Below are positions 1 through 8,979 of a stretch of DNA of 9,282 bases, piece by piece. Source of the stretch: Pseudomonadota bacterium. Lineage in GTDB: Bacteria; Pseudomonadota; Alphaproteobacteria; UBA9655. The notes under the pieces are model-generated. The model was not told the origin of the DNA. It worked only from the letters and a program-made list of their open reading frames with translations, and searched no databases. Positions within the stretch are counted from its first letter, which is position 1, and every line of letters begins with the position of its first letter. The position numbers and the translations under genes are program-made. Where the stretch lies: contig JAKBAL010000051.1 in assembly GCA_021809225.1 (NCBI GenBank), positions 1 through 9,282 of the forward strand, read 5' to 3'.

Positions 1-2634
<2,634 letters not shown>

Positions 2635-3019
2635 CTAAAGAATGAGATCAACATTACCTTCTTTTGGATTGTTTAATTTATCCTAGGCGAATTGGGTTCA
2701 ACCTTCTGCCCTCCTTACTTTACAATACAGATAAATGTTTCTTTCATTGATGCGTCTAATCCTGCATAATATCGCATTGAGTATCTCTTTTTAGGTATAG
2801 GTCAAAAGATATTCTCCTCTTTCTCAGGATGCAATTACAGTATTTGGTGGAAAAATAAGTACATGCTTTGTATTGTGCTACCATAAATGGAAGAATTGCT
2901 ACTTATAAAAGCAATAGAAAGGTTGATTTGTTAATGCTAAAGATAGGTGAAGCTTCGCTTTTTGACTCAAGAAAGAAGTTGCCGCAATATTTATATGCTT
3001 ATCGTATAGGAGTCTTAAA
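2635..3019. other. Intergenic spacer ligA-dut, no full gene seen
   Basis: This 385-base A+T-rich stretch holds no ORF resembling a known protein and no tRNA or other RNA that I recognise. Just after ligA, a weak bulged hairpin (AAAG/CTTT plus AATG/CATT within about 2637-2664) is followed by a T-rich stretch and might act as a poor terminator. ATTGCT (2895-2900) and AGCAAT (2910-2915) form a 6-bp inverted repeat around TATAAA (2904-2909). Near dut there is a promoter-like sequence and short ORFs, entered separately. In many alphaproteobacteria coaBC precedes dut; I see no trace of it here. Confidence 0.6.
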
Positions 3020-3023
3020 ATGA
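2934..3023 (+). other. Possible 29-codon upstream ORF overlapping the dut start
   Basis: ATG 2934 opens a 29-codon frame that ends in TGA at 3021-3023, sharing ATGA with the dut start codon. AAAGG at 2918-2922 is a fair ribosome binding site 11 bases upstream. The frame is actually open from about 2859, but without an earlier ATG. A 15-codon ORF (ATG 2887) ends in TAA at 2932-2934, overlapping this ATG as TAATG. The predicted peptide is basic and matches nothing I know. It could be a leader peptide giving translational coupling to dut, a gene remnant, or chance. If the promoter suggested at 2962-2990 is the one used, the ORF would not be fully transcribed, which argues against function. Confidence 0.2.
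2962..2990 (+). promoter_or_regulatory. Candidate sigma-70-type promoter for dut
   Basis: TTGACT (2962-2967) and CAATAT (2985-2990) are separated by 17 bases, the optimal spacing. Transcription would start near 2997, leaving a short leader of about 20 bases before the dut start codon. The -35 box matches TTGACA at five of six positions; the -10 box is weaker (four of six to TATAAT). In A+T-rich DNA such matches arise by chance, so this is a suggestion only. Confidence 0.35.
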
Positions 3024-3481
3024 TTTCAGTTCCCCTCGTAAAATTGCCTCATGGAGAAGGATTACCCCTCCCCACCTATGCAACAACCCAAAGTGCAGGT
3101 GTTGATTTGATGGCGGCCATCAATGAGTCTTTTTTCTTGAAGCCCTTTCAACGAAAACTTATTCCTACGGGAATTTCTTTAGCTCTTCCCCCGGGCTACG
3201 AAGCTCAAATTCGACCCCGATCAGGGTTGGCCTTAAAACATGGCCTCACAGTATTAAATTCACCTGGAACGATTGATGCAGACTATCGAGGTGAAATCCA
3301 GGTTATTCTTATTCACTTAGGGACAGAAGATTTTTTGATTGAAAGAGGTCAGCGGATAGCCCAGTTAGTTTTGAGCTCTTTTTCTAGTGTTTGTTGGAGT
3401 GAGGTTGATCAACATGATAATTTTGAGCACAATTCCCGACAAGGAGGCTTTGGTTCAACAGGCCTAAGGAACAACGCATGA
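3020..3481 (+). CDS. dut: Deoxyuridine 5'-triphosphate nucleotidohydrolase (dUTPase)
   Basis: Dut hydrolyses dUTP to dUMP and pyrophosphate in the cytoplasm, keeping uracil out of DNA and feeding thymidylate synthesis. The 153-residue length is normal for the homotrimeric family. All five motifs are present in order: SAGVDLMA (25-32), PRSGLALK (66-73), [11 protein letters not shown] (83-93, with the water-activating Asp86), RGQRIAQLV (109-117) and the C-terminal arm RQGGFGSTG (140-148), whose Arg and Phe close over the substrate. The ATG has AGGAG at 3008-3012, seven bases upstream. The stop codon overlaps the start of the SH3-domain gene as ATGA, so the two are probably translated from one message. 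Identity and completeness are both clear. Confidence 0.97.
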   Translation: MISVPLVKLPHGEGLPLPTYATTQSAGVDLMAAINESFFLKPFQRKLIPTGISLALPPGYEAQIRPRSGLALKHGLTVLNSPGTIDADYRGEIQVILIHLGTEDFLIERGQRIAQLVLSSFSSVCWSEVDQHDNFEHNSRQGGFGSTGLRNNA

Positions 3482-3951
3482 AACGATATTTATACATTCC
3501 TCTAGTCTTTTTGATGTTTTCGTCAGCGATGAGAGCTGAAAAAATCCCTCTTCCCAGATTTGTTTCTTTAAGACCAGATGAAGTGAACGCCAGAGTGGGG
3601 CCTGGTCCCAATTATCCCGTAGAATGGGTTTATTTAAAGACAGGTCTTCCTGTAGAAGTAACTGCAGAGTTTGATACGTGGCGAAAAATTCGCGATAGTG
3701 AAAATGCTGAAAGTTGGGTTCATCAAAGTATGATCTGCTCTAAGAGACATGCTATTGTTCAAGGGGGTGAAACTATTCTCTATGGGGAGATGAATATAAA
3801 TAGTCGTCCTCTTGTTCGATTACAACAAGGTGTTGTCGTTGAACTACTCAAATGTCGTGATGAGTGGTGTCAGATTCGGATTTATGATTTTAAAGGATGG
3901 ATTCCTAGAAAATATCTGTGGGGTCTGTACCCACAGGAAAACATAGGCTGA
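3478..3951 (+). CDS. Exported SH3-domain protein
   Basis: The 157-residue product starts with a signal peptide: basic MKRY, a hydrophobic stretch IPLVFLMF, and a likely cleavage near residue 17 (SSA) or 20 (MRA). The mature part looks like two bacterial SH3-like modules. The first (about 31-86) holds [20 protein letters not shown], the typical bacterial SH3 opening, and ends in ESWVHQSMI. The second (about 90-147) ends in [10 protein letters not shown]. Such proteins are common in alphaproteobacteria and probably bind peptidoglycan or envelope partners in the periplasm, but no enzyme domain is present and the exact job is unknown. Cysteines at 87, 126 and 131 could form a disulfide. The start overlaps the dut stop by four bases, pointing to translational coupling with no obvious functional link. 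The gene ends 24 bases from the convergent recR. Confidence 0.85.
   Translation: MKRYLYIPLVFLMFSSAMRAEKIPLPRFVSLRPDEVNARVGPGPNYPVEWVYLKTGLPVEVTAEFDTWRKIRDSENAESWVHQSMICSKRHAIVQGGETILYGEMNINSRPLVRLQQGVVVELLKCRDEWCQIRIYDFKGWIPRKYLWGLYPQENIG
3916..3936 (-). terminator. Possible rho-independent terminator of the ffs-dnaX-ybaB-recR operon
   Basis: CTGTGGG (3916-3922) and CCCACAG (3930-3936) form a perfect 7-bp, mostly G+C stem with a 7-base loop. On the minus strand it lies about 40 bases past the recR stop and is followed by ATATTTTCT, a modest U-tract. On the + strand no T-run follows. It lies within the last codons of the SH3-domain gene, so part of the sequence is constrained by protein coding. 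The U-tract is imperfect, hence moderate confidence. Confidence 0.4.
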
Positions 3952-3975
3952 ATTTGCACCACTCCTTAACTGTAA

Positions 3976-4572
3976 TCATACCATACGTCGTGACAAAAGT
4001 GCTGCTGAGAGGGTTCCTTCATCAAGATAATCAAGTTCACCTCCTACGGGAACGCCCCGAGCAAGGCTGGAAAAATGAGTAACCCCTACTTCTTTAATTC
4101 GTTCGATAAGGTAGTGGCTAGTTGTTTGGCCTTCAACGGTTGCATTGAGGGCGAAGATAATTTCTTTTACTTCTCTCGATTGGCAACGCTTTAAAAGGGA
4201 GGAAAGTCGCAAATCTTCTGGTCCCACACCATCAAGAGCAGAAAGCACCCCCCCCAAAACATGGTAATGACCTTTGTAAGAAGAAGTTCGCTCAAGGGCC
4301 CAAAGATCGGCAACGTTTTCAACCACGCAGATAAGAGAAGAATCACGACGAAAATCTTGGCAAAGAGCGCAAGGGTCTTGTGAATCAAGGTTACCACAGG
4401 TAGTGCAGTCTTTTACTTTCACCTCTACAATCTGAAGGGATTCCGTAAGGGCAGGCAAAGTTGTCGTACGATTTTGCAGCAAGTGCAAAGCCACCCGCTT
4501 TCCTGATCGCGGTCCTAAGCCGGGAAGCTTGGAAAGAAGCTGAATCAGGGTTTTAAGTTCATCACTGATCAT
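3976..4572 (-). CDS. recR: Recombination mediator protein RecR
   Basis: RecR works with RecF and RecO to load RecA at single-strand gaps. The 198-residue product matches the family length (about 200). It has the N-terminal helix-hairpin-helix (LSKLPGLGPRSGKRVALHLL, about 13-32), a Cys4 zinc finger (Cys56, 59, 68, 71), the Toprim domain from about 80 (ICVVENVADLWALE, then YHVLGG), and the conserved C-terminal VPVGGELDYLDEGTLSAAL. The frame can also start at TTG 4576-4578. I prefer ATG 4570-4572 because AGG lies eight bases upstream of it and too close to the TTG. It follows ybaB after about 170 bases, as in the common dnaX-ybaB-recR cluster, though that gap is longer than usual. It converges on the SH3-domain gene. 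Confidence 0.96.
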   Translation of the reverse strand: MISDELKTLIQLLSKLPGLGPRSGKRVALHLLQNRTTTLPALTESLQIVEVKVKDCTTCGNLDSQDPCALCQDFRRDSSLICVVENVADLWALERTSSYKGHYHVLGGVLSALDGVGPEDLRLSSLLKRCQSREVKEIIFALNATVEGQTTSHYLIERIKEVGVTHFSSLARGVPVGGELDYLDEGTLSAALLSRRMV

Positions 4573-4742
4573 AAACAAGGCCTGTAAAATGAGAGTTAAG
4601 AATCATTATTGTTTGTAAAGTAATCTAGAAAATCCCTCTTTACCACCTTCACTTTCGCAAAGATGGCATCAAAAGTGGGAAAACTGAGCCATAATCCAGG
4701 CAAAAGAACGTGAGTCTATAAATATTTTTCATAAGGGAGGCG
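4573..4742. other. Spacer between ybaB and recR
   Basis: This spacer of about 170 bases is unusually long for a dnaX-ybaB-recR operon. On the minus strand CACTTT...AAAGTG forms a 6-bp inverted repeat (about 4656-4677), with a competing small CTTTGCGAAAG hairpin. I find no strong promoter for recR and no clear terminator. On the + strand it carries GGAGG (4736-4740), placed seven bases before an ATG that opens a 50-codon ORF antisense to ybaB, described under findings. Confidence 0.5.
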
Positions 4743-5069
4743 CTAAAATGGGAGTTTCATCCCTCCTGGAAGTTTCAGGCCTCCTGTCACTTTACCCATC
4801 TCTTCGGACGCTAAATCTTCAGCTTTCGTTTGTGCATCACGAATGGCTGCAACTAAAAGATCCTCCAACACCTCTCCTTCTTCAGGATTCAAAAGCGTAA
4901 GATCAATTTTGATGCTCTGTACACTTCCTTTTCCATCAGCAGTAATTTTTACAAGCCCTCCTCCAGACGTGCCTTCAACCTCAAGAGTCGCTAGTTTTTC
5001 TTGGACTTCCGCCATTTTTGCTTGCATCTTTTGGGCTTGTTTCATCATTTCGCCAATATTACCAAACAT
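4743..5069 (-). CDS. ybaB: YbaB/EbfC family nucleoid-associated protein
   Basis: Small DNA-binding protein of the YbaB/EbfC family, thought to act as a dimer in nucleoid organisation and almost always found between dnaX and recR. The 108-residue length is typical. The N-terminus MFGNIGEMMKQAQKMQAKM and the following helix form the long amphipathic alpha arm. The middle carries the glycine-rich GTSGGGLVKITADGKG turn and the conserved IDLTLLNPEE. The C-terminal helix LVAAIRDAQTKAED is followed by a Gly/Met/Pro-rich tail. The start lies 15 bases after the tau-frame stop of dnaX, with AAGGA about 12 bases and GAGAG closer upstream. That tight spacing supports an operon and suits ribosomes finishing the tau frame, since the gamma-frame stop is about 390 bases further upstream. 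Confidence 0.95.
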   Translation of the reverse strand: MFGNIGEMMKQAQKMQAKMAEVQEKLATLEVEGTSGGGLVKITADGKGSVQSIKIDLTLLNPEEGEVLEDLLVAAIRDAQTKAEDLASEEMGKVTGGLKLPGGMKLPF

Positions 5070-5084
5070 AGTGTCTCTCTTTCC

Positions 5085-6664
5085 TTATGTATCTTCAATC
5101 TCAACAAGGGATGTTCCAGGGAACGTTTGCATCATCATCTGCACAAGAGGATCTTGTAAGATAGACTGGCGACGCTCTTTAAGAGCTTGTTGAGCCTTTT
5201 CATAAAGAGTAGGGTGACCGATTTCATCGGAAATTGCAATCGTCCATACTTCATCTTTCTTGTTTTTTAAAAGATCCTGCAGTTGATGAGGCAGCGTTTT
5301 CGGTGCTTTTTGGGTAAGTCGTAACGTTACAGTCGAAGGAGCAAAATCCACAAGATGAACGTCATAAAAAAGGTGTGCATGTAAAATGCCTTCCCGTAGG
5401 TGGCTAACCCATTCGACGAGATCTTCAAAGGTAGAAAGTGACGTTTTATCCGTTGCTAAGACTTTTTTTTTAAGGAATTTTCCTCGGAATATCCTTCCAA
5501 AAGATCACTTAAAGAAGGAAGAGGAGAAAGATGAGTGAGGCGAATGATAATAACTTCCAAAGCTTTTTGAGGAGAGGGTGCGCGTTTGATTTCTTCAAAT
5601 CCTTTGGTAAGAATTTGCCAAGTCCGTGTTAGCGTAGGAATCGAAAGCGATTCGGCAAGCTCTAACCCTTTTTGCCGCTTTTCAGCTGTTAAAGTTATAT
5701 CTTCAGCCAGAGTCGAACTAATTTTTAGACAATGCAGCCAATGAGTCAAATCTAGAAGCTCTTCAATAAGGCGTAAGGGATCGGATCCTTCTTGATAAAA
5801 ATAGCGTAACTTTTCAAGAGCGGTGAGGATATTTCCTTCTGCTATTGTGTGAAATAAGTCTAAAAGAGCTCCTTGGTCAGAAAGTCCAAGCATTTGCCGA
5901 ACGTACGTAACCGTGACGTGAGACTTACCATAAGTAATTGCTTGATCCAGCAAAGAAAGCCCATCCCGTACAGACCCCTCTGCAGCTTTCGCAATAAGTC
6001 CTAGAGCTTCGTCCTCACAAACAACGTTTTCTTGGGCACATAGGGTTTTGAAATAGGTGACTAAAGTTGGGCTTTCAATGCGCTTGAGATCAAAACGCAC
6101 GCAGCGAGATAAAATTGTTGCGGGAACTTTATGAATTTCCGTTGTGGCGAAAATAAACTTTACATGAGGAGGAGGCTCTTCAAGCGTTTTTAGAAGGGCG
6201 TTAAACGCACTTTTAGACAGCATGTGGACTTCGTCAATGATATATATTTTAAATCGCGCTGAAACAGCCTTATATCGAGATGCTTCAATAATTTCTCGAA
6301 TATCATCCACACTTGTTCGACTGGCTGCATCAATTTCAATTACATCCATTGAACGATCTTGCGCAATGGCCGTACAAGATGAACAAGTCCCGCAAGGCTC
6401 AGGCGTTGAACCTGTTTCGCAATTGAGGGAGCGAGCAATAATTCGGGCAGTTGTCGTTTTGCCTGTTCCGCGAATGCCGGTTAGAATAAAAGCATGTCCT
6501 AGTCTGTTTCCTTCAATACCTCGTTTTAAGATTTCGACGAGAAAATCTTGGCCAATAACTTCACTGAGTTTTGTCGGACGATATTTGCGAGCGAGCACCC
6601 GATAACCTTCAAGAGAAGAAGGAGAAGAGTCTGCGGAGGAGACAAGTTTAAGAGCGGCTTCCAC
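5085..6664 (-). CDS. dnaX: DNA polymerase III subunit tau, encoded across a -1 frameshift at an A9 tract
   Basis: Tau is the clamp-loader subunit that also ties the polymerase cores and helicase together at the replication fork. The first 401 residues are shared with the gamma product. After the nine A residues at 5463-5471, reading shifts by -1 and continues as VLATDKTSLSTFEDLVEWV through to TAA at 5085-5087. This adds 125 residues for a total of about 526. The added part (with HLFYDVHLVDFAPSTVTLRL, KTLPHQLQDLL, EVWTIAISDEIGHPTLYEKA and a terminal PLVQMMMQTFPG) matches the C-terminal domain I know from alphaproteobacterial DnaX. It contains no stop codon, so it is under coding constraint. 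The stop is 15 bases from ybaB. Tau would therefore need ribosomal frameshifting, a slipped mRNA with 10 or 7 A residues, or correction of a miscounted homopolymer. Confidence 0.8.
5456..6664 (-). CDS. dnaX: DNA polymerase III subunit gamma (unslipped dnaX product)
   Basis: This is the clamp-loader ATPase in the uninterrupted frame, 402 residues. It holds Walker A GIRGTGKT (63-70), the zinc cysteines 82, 91, 94 and 97, Walker B DEVH (144-147), sensor 1 (IFATTEIHKVPATILSRC, with the SRC arginine finger at 186-188) and sensor 2 GSVRDGLSLLDQ (230-241). The collar domain ends at about 385. The frame then stops at TAG (5456-5458), one codon after the A tract, with ending LKKKS. E. coli gamma (431 residues) ends at an equivalent place, just past the collar domain. 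The start is GTG at 6662-6664: no ATG lies nearby, and AAGGA is about 11 bases upstream. It lies 23 bases downstream of the 4.5S RNA gene, so the two are probably co-transcribed. Confidence 0.85.
   Translation of the reverse strand: MEAALKLVSSADSSPSSLEGYRVLARKYRPTKLSEVIGQDFLVEILKRGIEGNRLGHAFILTGIRGTGKTTTARIIARSLNCETGSTPEPCGTCSSCTAIAQDRSMDVIEIDAASRTSVDDIREIIEASRYKAVSARFKIYIIDEVHMLSKSAFNALLKTLEEPPPHVKFIFATTEIHKVPATILSRCVRFDLKRIESPTLVTYFKTLCAQENVVCEDEALGLIAKAAEGSVRDGLSLLDQAITYGKSHVTVTYVRQMLGLSDQGALLDLFHTIAEGNILTALEKLRYFYQEGSDPLRLIEELLDLTHWLHCLKISSTLAEDITLTAEKRQKGLELAESLSIPTLTRTWQILTKGFEEIKRAPSPQKALEVIIIRLTHLSPLPSLSDLLEGYSEENSLKKKS
5462..5471 (-). promoter_or_regulatory. Slippery A9-G frameshift site in dnaX
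   Basis: On the minus strand nine A residues are followed by G. In the gamma frame the codons are TTA AAA AAA AAG TCT TAG, so the heptamer A AAA AAG sits in the register used by E. coli dnaX for -1 frameshifting. A tract of nine A residues is also the known transcriptional-slippage site of Thermus thermophilus dnaX. GAGGA (5481-5485), 12 bases upstream of the heptamer, resembles the Shine-Dalgarno-like stimulator of E. coli. I see no strong stem-loop just downstream. AAGGA and TCCTT (5492-5496 and 5472-5476) could pair immediately upstream. A sequencing error in the homopolymer cannot be excluded. Confidence 0.65.
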
Positions 6665-6687
6665 GTGTATTCTATTCCTTTTTAGGT

Positions 6688-6786
6688 GAGGGGCGTGCTT
6701 AACGTGACCCGCAGGGATCTTACGACGGCTGCTTCCTTCCGGACCTGACCGGGTTGATAAGGCCTACGTCCACAAACCAGCCCCTC
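6688..6786 (-). ncRNA. ffs: 4.5S RNA, small signal recognition particle RNA
   Basis: This RNA pairs with Ffh to form the bacterial signal recognition particle, which brings ribosomes making membrane proteins to FtsY at the membrane. The signature domain is at 6727-6750 on the minus strand: GGTCAGGTCC, the GGAA tetraloop, then GGAAGCAGCC, which carries the asymmetric loop bound by the Ffh M domain. The ends pair as a closing stem, GAGGGGC (5' end, 6780-6786) with GCCCCTC (3' end, 6688-6694), setting the length at about 99 bases, which is typical. It lies just upstream of dnaX, an arrangement seen in alphaproteobacteria, with no terminator between them. Exact ends could differ by a few bases. 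Confidence 0.95.
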
Positions 6787-6792
6787 TTCATT

Positions 6793-6823
6793 CTTATAGC
6801 AAACAAAGTAGGGGGGAGAGCAA
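6793..6823 (-). promoter_or_regulatory. Candidate extended -10 promoter of ffs (and dnaX operon)
   Basis: On the minus strand TGCTATAAG is an extended -10 element (TG, one base, then TATAAG, 6793-6801). It sits six bases before the first base of the predicted 4.5S RNA at 6786, the right distance for a start site. A TTGCTC -35-like box (6818-6823) is 19 bases upstream of the -10 hexamer; this long spacing is tolerated when an extended -10 is present. Placement at the independently derived RNA end raises confidence. Confidence 0.6.
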
Positions 6824-6938
6824 GAGGAATGTGAAAATTTGTCATTTGTCCTTGAAGAGAGCAATATTTTCTTTAATTCTCCTGAGCAAAATTATCGAGA
6901 AACCATTTCTAGGTTGACGCCTGGAATCTCGAAAGGCA

Positions 6939-6967
6939 TCCTGTTAAGAGAGGATAATCAAACAGGA
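6939..6967 (+). promoter_or_regulatory. Hairpin that would mask the tkt ribosome binding site
   Basis: TCCTGTT (6939-6945) and AACAGGA (6961-6967) are perfect 7-bp inverted arms with a 15-base loop. The right arm contains AGGA (6964-6967), the best Shine-Dalgarno for tkt, eight bases before ATG 6976. In mRNA the stem would sequester it. A role as a DNA operator is an alternative, and the stem is short enough to be chance. Confidence 0.4.
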
Positions 6968-6975
6968 AATTAGGA

Positions 6976-8979
6976 ATGAAAAGTACGACTATGCAGTCGT
7001 TTTCGGAGAATCAACTCCAACCCATGGCTAATGCTATCCGGGTTCTTACGATGGATGCCGTTGAACACGCCCAATCCGGTCATCCAGGAATGCCAATGGG
7101 AATGGCAGATGTTGCAACAGTTTTGTTTGCAAAATTCTTAAAGTTTGATGCCTCTGCACCCCAATGGTTTGATCGAGACCGATTTGTTTTATCAGCTGGG
7201 CATGGATCCATGCTTTTATATTCTCTTTTATATTTAACAGGGTATCAGGACATGACCCTCGAAGAAATTAAGAACTTTCGCCAATGGGGTAGCCGTAGTG
7301 CAGGTCATCCTGAGCATGGGGAAGCAGAAGGAATTGAAACTACGACAGGTCCCTTGGGCCAAGGACTTGGGAATGCTGTGGGGATGGCCCTCGCTGAAAA
7401 AATGATGGGTGCCGAATTTGGGAAAGAGCTTGTCGATCATAAAATGTATGTAATCGTAGGTGATGGATGTTTAATGGAAGGTATTTCCCACGAAGCCATT
7501 TCTTTAGCAGGTCACCTTTGTTTGAATAATCTGATTGTCCTTTTTGATGACAACCAAATTTCAATTGATGGTCCTACCAATTTAGCTGTTACAGATAATC
7601 AACGTTTGCGATTTGAAGCCTCCCATTGGGAGGTTATAGAGATTGATGGTCATAACCTTATCGAAATTGAAGCTGCTCTTCAGAAAGCTCAAACCGCAAC
7701 AAAGCCTGTTTTTATTGCGTGCAAGACACAGATTGCCAAAGGATCTCCTCATAAAGCAGGAACGGCAGCTGTTCATGGTGCACCCTTAGGAGAAGAAGAA
7801 GTTCGAGCAACGCGTCAGAATCTTGATTGGCCTTACCCTGCCTTTGAAATTCCAGAAAATATTTTATCGGTGTGGCGTGAAGTTGGCAGGAGAAATAAGG
7901 AAAAACGTAAGGCATGGGAAGAGCGTCTTTCTCAAAATGAGAATAAAGCTGAAATCGAGCGGCGAATAAGAAAAGCTTTACCTCATAACTGGAAGAAGCC
8001 TATTCAAAATCTTCTTGAGACGTTTGTCGCTCAGCAAACAAGTGTTGCAAGCCGCCAATCCTCTCAGATGATTTTAGATGTCCTTGCTGCTGAAATTCCT
8101 GAGCTTGTGGGAGGATCAGCTGACCTTACTGGTTCAAATAATACAAAAGCTAAAAATATGATACCCATCCGTCCAAATAATTACAAAGGGCGTTATATCC
8201 ACTATGGGGTACGGGAGCACGGCATGGCTGCAGCCATGAACGGAATGGCTCTTCATGGAGGACTCATTCCCTATGGAGGAACATTTTTAGTCTTTACAGA
8301 TTATTGTAGACCGGCGATTCGTTTGGCTGCCCTTATGGGCATTCGCGTGATTTATGTTATGACCCATGATTCCATTGGTCTGGGAGAAGATGGACCAACC
8401 CACCAACCCATTGAACATTTAGCCTCTTTAAGAGCTATCCCTAATCTTCGTGTTTTTCGCCCTTGCGATGCAGTGGAAGTTGGCGAATGCTGGATGCTTG
8501 CCCTTGAATCTACTAATTCTCCTTCTGTTATAGCTTTAACGCGTCAAAAGCTTAATCTTTTGCGGAAGGAAGTCTCCCATAATCTATCCGTGCAAGGAGC
8601 TTATATTTTAAAGGATGCTCAAGGAATTCGAGAGGTTACACTTCTTGCATCGGGTTCTGAAGTGGAAATTGCCCTTAAAGCTCAAGAGATTTTAGAAAGT
8701 AAGAATATTCATACAGCTGTTATTTCCATGCCCTGCTGGGAGCTTTTTGAAAAACAGGATCAAATGTATAAAGACACCATTTTAGGTAAGAATACGTTCC
8801 GAGTTGCTATTGAAGCGGCATCGTCTATGGGGTGGGAAAAATATGTAGGAGATGAGGGTATTACGTTGGGATTAAATCATTTCGGGGCCTCTGCGCCCTA
8901 TGAAATTCTCTATCAGAAATTTGGCCTTACGGCCGAAAATATCGTCAAAATTGTCGAGAGGAGAAAACATGGTCTGTAA
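6976..8979 (+). CDS. tkt: Transketolase
   Basis: Transketolase moves two-carbon ketol units between sugar phosphates with thiamine diphosphate, linking the non-oxidative pentose phosphate pathway to glycolysis. The 667 residues match E. coli TktA (663) in length and motif spacing. SGHPGMPMG carries the conserved His at 36. The cofactor-binding motif runs from GDGCLMEG (162) to the metal-ligand Asn at about 193 (FDDNQIS). GSADLTGSN starts at about 380, and the catalytic Glu is at about 414 in GVREHGM. The pyrimidine-binding and C-terminal domains are complete. I chose ATG 6976, which follows AGGA by eight bases; ATG 6991 is also in frame but poorly served. The end overlaps gap by 11 bases. It is transcribed divergently from ffs. 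Confidence 0.97.
   Translation: MKSTTMQSFSENQLQPMANAIRVLTMDAVEHAQSGHPGMPMGMADVATVLFAKFLKFDASAPQWFDRDRFVLSAGHGSMLLYSLLYLTGYQDMTLEEIKNFRQWGSRSAGHPEHGEAEGIETTTGPLGQGLGNAVGMALAEKMMGAEFGKELVDHKMYVIVGDGCLMEGISHEAISLAGHLCLNNLIVLFDDNQISIDGPTNLAVTDNQRLRFEASHWEVIEIDGHNLIEIEAALQKAQTATKPVFIACKTQIAKGSPHKAGTAAVHGAPLGEEEVRATRQNLDWPYPAFEIPENILSVWREVGRRNKEKRKAWEERLSQNENKAEIERRIRKALPHNWKKPIQNLLETFVAQQTSVASRQSSQMILDVLAAEIPELVGGSADLTGSNNTKAKNMIPIRPNNYKGRYIHYGVREHGMAAAMNGMALHGGLIPYGGTFLVFTDYCRPAIRLAALMGIRVIYVMTHDSIGLGEDGPTHQPIEHLASLRAIPNLRVFRPCDAVEVGECWMLALESTNSPSVIALTRQKLNLLRKEVSHNLSVQGAYILKDAQGIREVTLLASGSEVEIALKAQEILESKNIHTAVISMPCWELFEKQDQMYKDTILGKNTFRVAIEAASSMGWEKYVGDEGITLGLNHFGASAPYEILYQKFGLTAENIVKIVERRKHGL

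Noticed and set aside
2690..2720. GGTTCAACC-like string suggesting a tRNA T arm
   Set aside because: No acceptor, D or anticodon stem can be built around it on either strand.
4843..5193. 116-codon ORF on the + strand across ybaB and the dnaX end
   Set aside because: It lies antisense to two conserved genes and has no good start signal; the hydrophobic-looking translation is a by-product of reading their codons backwards.
5085..5351. Separate 88-codon gene starting at GTG 5351
   Set aside because: The frame is open far upstream of that GTG to the A9 tract, and the protein is the tau C-terminal domain, so it is part of dnaX rather than a gene of its own.
6222..6605. 127-codon ORF on the + strand inside dnaX
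   Set aside because: It is antisense to the conserved ATPase core, has no ribosome binding site and resembles no protein; it is a shadow of codon use in dnaX.
6682..6864. 60-codon ORF on the minus strand over the 4.5S RNA
   Set aside because: The region is a clear SRP RNA; the ORF has no family resemblance and runs across the RNA's structured domain.
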